NCBI GenBank assembly: GCA_023129815.1
Contig: JAGMBH010000063.1
Coordinates: forward strand, 1 to 9,203
Direction of reading: 5' to 3'
DNA from: Dehalococcoidia bacterium
Lineage (GTDB): Bacteria; Chloroflexota; Dehalococcoidia; GIF9; AB-539-J10
Length of the DNA: 9,203 bases
Notes under the pieces: generated by a model
Databases searched by the model: none
Told to the model about the DNA's origin: nothing
The model's input: the letters and a program-made list of their open reading frames with translations, nothing else
In this document: positions 6,234-9,203 of the stretch, in pieces
How positions within the stretch are numbered: the stretch's first letter is position 1
Layout: the number at the start of each line of letters is the position of its first letter
Program-made: the position numbers and the translations under genes

Positions 6234-7610
6234 ATAGACATACTGAAATTCCTGCAACGCAATGTAAAGCCCGCAATGGGGTGCACTGAGGTAGCAGCAA
6301 TAGGATTGGCTACATCAACAGCATATAACGCCTTATTTGGCAACTACCCGGTGCATTTAGGCTTGGGCATAAATAAGTGTGTACCTTTACCCGATACTGA
6401 GAAAGTGGAAAAAATGATGATAAAGGTGGATAGAAATGTCTTTAAAAATGCCTGTGGTGTCGCTATACCTAAAACTAATGGGCAAAGAGGGATTAAACTC
6501 GCAGCAGCTCTAGGCCTATTCACAAATCTTAACAAAAATGCCACCCTAAAGAAGCAGCAATATTTAAATATTTTCGACCAAATAAATGCTCCCATACTAG
6601 AAAGGGCAAATAGTTTGGTGGGCAAAATAGAAATTGGAGAGGCAGACATTGGTGAAAAAATAACAGCTATCGACATCTCGGCCGAACTTATTTACCTTAA
6701 AGATGAAACAGAAACAATAGCAAAAACAAGAATATGTGGAGCTCATGACAATATAGTGTTAATACAAATAAACGATAGGAAAATATACGAACAAAGTATT
6801 GATCAGAAAGCCGAGAAAGAGGAAGAAACTTTGCCAGAAAATATAGCAGCGATTATTAAAATTATCGAAGCTATAGATGCTAAGGAGAAAGAAGAACTTA
6901 GGAAGACAATAATTATAAATAAACAGCTGACAAAAGAGGGAAGAGGCAAACAATATGGTATAGGAATTGTAAAAGCTCTAGAGGGTTTGATTCAAAACGG
7001 CATGTTGTCAAATGACTTAATAACAAATATTAAACTGGAGGTTGCCTCTGGAGTTGAGGCAAGGATGGGAGGTGCTCCAAAACCAGCAATGAGCACATCA
7101 GGGTCAGGAAATATGGGTATCACCGCTACAATTCCCATCATTGTTACCGCCGAATGGCTAAATATCGATGAAGATAGACTCCTAAAGTCTATACTCCTGT
7201 CACACATCGTCACCCGGATCATATCCAACTATACCGGTGATTTGTCTGCGCTATGCGGTTGTTTCAATAAATCGGCTATTGGAGCAGCGGCAGGGCTCAC
7301 ATATCTCCTGGGAGGCAAAGAGAGGGAAATAAACAATGCCATTAATGCTGTGGCAGCAAATATGACAGGCGTCATATGCGATGGGGCTAAATATAGTTGC
7401 ACCTTAAAAGCCATGACAGCCGCAGGTATTGCTATGGAAAGCGCCTTAATGAGCGTAAATGGAATAAAGATACCTCCGGATGGAATTGTGGCTGAAAAAC
7501 CAAAAGATACCATGAAGAATATTGGTATGATTTCCCATTCTATGGTCCAAGCCGATACGACGATTGTAAAAATACTACAGAATTTGGAATTAACCTCAGA
7601 AAACAATTAG
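6234..7610 (+). CDS. Fe-S L-cysteine desulfidase / L-serine dehydratase-alpha family enzyme (UPF0597, CyuA/YhaM-like), apparent ATA start
   Basis: Family members (E. coli CyuA/YhaM, archaeal L-cysteine desulfidase) use a [4Fe-4S] cluster to eliminate sulfide from cysteine, or water from serine in the SDH-alpha relatives, giving pyruvate and ammonia. Cysteine is the likelier substrate; this is inference. Numbering from 6234 gives 458 residues. Visible marks: KPAMGCTE with Cys17, GGAPKPAMS then GSGNMGITAT (around 286-297), SALCGC (Cys341, Cys343), GVICDGAKYSC (Cys382, Cys389, candidate cluster ligands) and SHSM near the end. The first ATG (6276) is residue 15 and would cut off the conserved helix IDILKFLQRNVKPA. 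An in-frame stop lies at 6219-6221, so initiation must fall between. ATA 6234 is 8 nt after AGGAG (6221-6225); ATT 6228, CTG 6243 and CTG 6252 are alternatives. The gene is visibly AT- and ATA-rich against its neighbours, hinting at transfer. Its tail overlaps the convergent kinase gene. Confidence 0.9.
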   Translation: MDILKFLQRNVKPAMGCTEVAAIGLATSTAYNALFGNYPVHLGLGINKCVPLPDTEKVEKMMIKVDRNVFKNACGVAIPKTNGQRGIKLAAALGLFTNLNKNATLKKQQYLNIFDQINAPILERANSLVGKIEIGEADIGEKITAIDISAELIYLKDETETIAKTRICGAHDNIVLIQINDRKIYEQSIDQKAEKEEETLPENIAAIIKIIEAIDAKEKEELRKTIIINKQLTKEGRGKQYGIGIVKALEGLIQNGMLSNDLITNIKLEVASGVEARMGGAPKPAMSTSGSGNMGITATIPIIVTAEWLNIDEDRLLKSILLSHIVTRIISNYTGDLSALCGCFNKSAIGAAAGLTYLLGGKEREINNAINAVAANMTGVICDGAKYSCTLKAMTAAGIAMESALMSVNGIKIPPDGIVAEKPKDTMKNIGMISHSMVQADTTIVKILQNLELTSENN

Positions 7611-8975
7611 GACTGTGATATCCATTATATTGGTCCCGCTGGGCCCGGTTATCACTAGCTCCTCAAGCTCCTTAAAGAAATGGTAAGAGTCGTTGTTCTC
7701 AAGGTAGGAGGAAGGATCTAAGCCAAGTTCTCTCGCCTTCTGGAGTGTGAAACCATCCGCTATCGCTCCAGCCGCATCTGTGGGGCCATCTACCCCATCC
7801 GTGCCGAAGGATACAAGAGCGGCACCCTCCAAACCCGCTAGACCCGCCACCGCACTGAGCACGAGCTCTTGATTTCGACCTCCTACGCCCTGGCCCCTCA
7901 CTCCTACCGTGGTCTCGCCCCCTGAAAGCAAAAGAGCTGGCATTGGGATTGGCTTTCCCGCCTGGCATACTTCTTTCGCCATACGGGCTAAGTGCTCGCC
8001 GACCTGGCGCGCCTCACCTTGCATCGTGGTTGTTAAAATATGGACATTGAGATTGTGGACCCGTCCAACTTCCGCAGCCATTTCGAGAGCATCTGCATTG
8101 CTTGCTATAATCTTGTAGTAGGCGTTTCGGAAACATTCCTCCCCCAGCTTGGGTGTTTCAGGTATCACACCTCTTACTCCGTTTCTCAAGCGGGCAATAA
8201 TGCTTGGTGATACCTTTTCCGTGAGTTTATACTTTTCAAGCACGGAAAAAGCATCCCGGTATGTGGTTGAATCCCAATAAGTTGGCCCACTGGCAATCGT
8301 ATCTAATTTATCCCCAACTACATCAGAGATAATCAGTGTAACGATCCTTGCCGGATAAGCCGCCCTGGCCAGTTGCCCCCCTTTCACAGCAGATAGGTGT
8401 TTTCTGACCGCATTAACCTCCTGGATGGTGGCACCGCTTTTTAACAAAAGCTGTGTAACCTCTTGCAATTCGCTAAGCTCTATACCCTCCGCAGGGAGGG
8501 GCATGAGTGCCGAACCACCGCCGCTTATCAAACATATCACGAGGTCTCGTGAACCAAGCTCGCTGACGAGATCCAGCATGTGCTTGGTGCCTTCCATACC
8601 AGATTCACTGGGAATAGGATGTTCTGCCTCCACGAATTTGATTTTGTGTGTTGCTTTCCTTGGTACCGTGCCCTCAGGGATGTTTACTGTGCCTTCCGCA
8701 AGCTGGTCTCCCAAGATCTGCTCAAGCGTTATCGCCATCGCGGCACTAGCTTTCCCGCCGCCGACTGTTATAATCCTACCAATCCCATTAAGGTCAACTT
8801 TATAATCTCCGACCCAAAGCTTCTCTGCTTCAACCTTCACCCACCTTCGTATACTAGAAGAAGGATTCCCCGCTTTGATGGCACTATCTACTAACTCAAC
8901 CAAGATTCCCCTAGCCTCACTGAGTTTCGGAGTTCGAGCATTTTGAACTAGCACATCAGCGTTTTTTACTAGCAT
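7596..8975 (-). CDS. Glycerate 2-kinase, GckA/MOFRL type
   Basis: Phosphorylates D-glycerate to 2-phosphoglycerate with ATP, feeding glycolysis/gluconeogenesis from serine, hydroxypyruvate or glycolate breakdown; cytoplasmic. At 459 residues it has the family's usual two-domain form. The N-terminal DUF4147 domain shows VGGGKASAAMA (71-81), EAEHPIPSESG (116-126), ISGGGSALMPLP (150-161) and VRKHLSAVKGGQLA (190-203). The C-terminal MOFRL domain shows LLSGGETTV (349-357), GGRNQEL (365-371), SFGTDGVDGPTDAAGA (389-404) and GPSGTNIMDI (444-453). Start ATG 8975 has a modest GGTGA (8986-8982) 6 nt upstream. A much stronger SD at 9040-9033 lies too far away to serve it and precedes a short ORF overlapping this start. 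It is GC-rich relative to the convergent gene. The last five codons overlap that gene's 3' end; no terminator hairpin is evident there. Confidence 0.96.
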   Translation of the reverse strand: MLVKNADVLVQNARTPKLSEARGILVELVDSAIKAGNPSSSIRRWVKVEAEKLWVGDYKVDLNGIGRIITVGGGKASAAMAITLEQILGDQLAEGTVNIPEGTVPRKATHKIKFVEAEHPIPSESGMEGTKHMLDLVSELGSRDLVICLISGGGSALMPLPAEGIELSELQEVTQLLLKSGATIQEVNAVRKHLSAVKGGQLARAAYPARIVTLIISDVVGDKLDTIASGPTYWDSTTYRDAFSVLEKYKLTEKVSPSIIARLRNGVRGVIPETPKLGEECFRNAYYKIIASNADALEMAAEVGRVHNLNVHILTTTMQGEARQVGEHLARMAKEVCQAGKPIPMPALLLSGGETTVGVRGQGVGGRNQELVLSAVAGLAGLEGAALVSFGTDGVDGPTDAAGAIADGFTLQKARELGLDPSSYLENNDSYHFFKELEELVITGPSGTNIMDITVLIVF

Positions 8976-9025
8976 TTATCTTCACCACGCTTATCGCAAG
9001 GACAATTGCATGCCTTAAATTCTAT
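8969..9025 (-). CDS. Possible 18-codon Cys-rich leader/small ORF with ATA in the start position
   Basis: The strongest ribosome site in the window, AAGGAGGT (9040-9033), has GGAGG exactly 8 nt upstream of ATA at 9025. Reading on gives MEFKACNCPCDKRGEDKC (first residue written as Met) and TAG at 8971-8969. Four of 18 residues are cysteine, two of them in a CxC pair. The ORF ends 7 nt inside the kinase ORF, overlapping its ATG in another frame, so translation of the two would be linked. I do not recognise the peptide. It could be a cysteine-sensing leader, a tiny metal-binding protein, a decayed gene start, or chance. The main weakness is the non-standard ATA. The only ATG nearby (9011) opens a 6-codon ORF in another frame at poor spacing. 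Confidence 0.35.
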   Translation of the reverse strand: MEFKACNCPCDKRGEDKC

Positions 9026-9032
9026 GCCTTCT

Positions 9033-9040
9033 ACCTCCTT
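9033..9040 (-). promoter_or_regulatory. Strong Shine-Dalgarno with no ATG/GTG/TTG at the right distance
   Basis: AAGGAGGT on the minus strand is a near-perfect anti-16S match. The glycerate kinase ATG is 57 nt away, far beyond normal spacing, and the codon at the expected place is ATA (9025-9023). The rest of 9041-9127 shows no convincing promoter, although the leader of the kinase transcript presumably starts there. Confidence 0.6.
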
Positions 9041-9127
9041 TTCTTGATGAGACTGTTTAATTTTGCCTCAGATTCAAACTAGATTTACCCCATCCAGTCT
9101 TAATACCCATTCACCCCCAAGCTACTC

Positions 9128-9175
9128 GTAGTGCGACCCTCTAGGGTCGTGCACGAGGCTAAAGCCTCGCACTAC
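9128..9175. repeat. Two-headed REP/BIME-like palindrome with GTAG ends
   Basis: A 48-bp element of two 24-bp halves in inverted orientation. Each half begins, read outside-in, with GTAGTGCGA and ends with TCGTG; between them lie CCCTCTAGGG (left) or, on the opposite strand, GGCTTTAGCC (right). Each half folds into a hairpin, CGACCCT/AGGGTCG and CGAGGCT/AGCCTCG. The two stems differ at two base pairs, both changed on both sides so pairing is kept. GTAG heads on extragenic hairpins are a known mark of REPs moved by RAYT (REP-associated tyrosine) transposases; no such gene is in the window. T5 follows on the plus strand (9177-9181), so it may also stop transcription. Confidence 0.75.
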
Positions 9176-9203
9176 ATTTTTAAACACTTTCTTGATTCAT
9201 GTC

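Noticed and set aside
7229..7606. Minus-strand hydrophobic 125-codon ORF opposite the desulfidase gene, looking like a membrane protein
   Set aside because: Hydrophobicity follows from reading the Ala/Gly/Ile-rich enzyme in reverse; no start signals, and the sense frame has clear conserved motifs.
7630..7650. GGTCCC...GGGCCC inverted repeat as a terminator between convergent genes
   Set aside because: The stem has a mismatch and no T-run on either strand, and it sits within the conserved GPSGTN coding motif of glycerate kinase.
8425..8894. Plus-strand ORFs of 126 and 104 codons
   Set aside because: They lie antisense within glycerate kinase, whose protein motifs are intact; no family resemblance and no ribosome sites.
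8991..9011. Six-codon ORF MQLSLR upstream of glycerate kinase
   Set aside because: AAGG is only 1 nt from its ATG and the ORF is too short to judge; the ATA-led ORF at 9025 has the better ribosome site.
8976..9127. Riboswitch (for example glycine-type) in the glycerate kinase leader
   Set aside because: I looked for conserved riboswitch cores and saw none; only the SD, the short ORF and unremarkable AT-rich sequence.

Overview
The window looks like the chromosome of an anaerobic, free-living bacterium. My best guess is a Dehalococcoidia-like member of the Chloroflexota. That guess is an inference from gene content and protein flavour (ACL5/Thermus-type aminopropyltransferase, bacterial-type LysRS and SerRS, oxygen-labile cysteine desulfidase/serine dehydratase), not from a marker gene. 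I see no rRNA, tRNA, CRISPR array, transposase gene or phage gene.

Layout. Positions 1-3070 (minus strand) hold speD, then speE overlapping it by an ATGA junction, then a PcrA/UvrD-type helicase that runs off the left edge. A divergent intergenic region at 3071-3230 carries a good promoter for speDE and a plausible one facing the other way. Positions 3231-7610 (plus strand) form a tight run: a DUF2007 small protein, lysS, serS and an Fe-S L-cysteine desulfidase/L-serine dehydratase-family enzyme. The gaps are 3, 27 and about 21 bp. Positions 7596-8975 (minus strand) encode glycerate 2-kinase, convergent with the desulfidase gene and overlapping its end by 15 bp. Positions 8976-9203 have no large gene, but hold a strong Shine-Dalgarno feeding a possible 18-codon cysteine-rich ORF, then a two-headed REP-like palindrome.

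How the genes work together. SpeD makes decarboxylated AdoMet and SpeE transfers its aminopropyl group, so speDE is a polyamine module. SpeE resembles the thermospermine/agmatine aminopropyltransferase branch more than classical spermidine synthase. lysS and serS charge tRNAs. The desulfidase-family enzyme and glycerate kinase sit at the serine/cysteine/glycerate branch of central metabolism: amino-acid beta-elimination to pyruvate, and glycerate to 2-phosphoglycerate.

The points most worth a second look are: (1) the desulfidase gene has its conserved N-terminus in frame upstream of its first ATG, and the codon at the expected start position, 8 nt after AGGAG, is ATA, with the SD inside a perfect 8-bp hairpin next to the serS stop; (2) upstream of glycerate kinase the strongest SD in the window is followed, again after 8 nt, by ATA and an 18-codon Cys-rich ORF that overlaps the kinase start; (3) a 48-bp palindrome made of two GTAG-headed hairpins whose stems differ by compensatory changes, typical of RAYT-mobilised REP doublets, although no RAYT gene is present; (4) the unusual SpeE subfamily.
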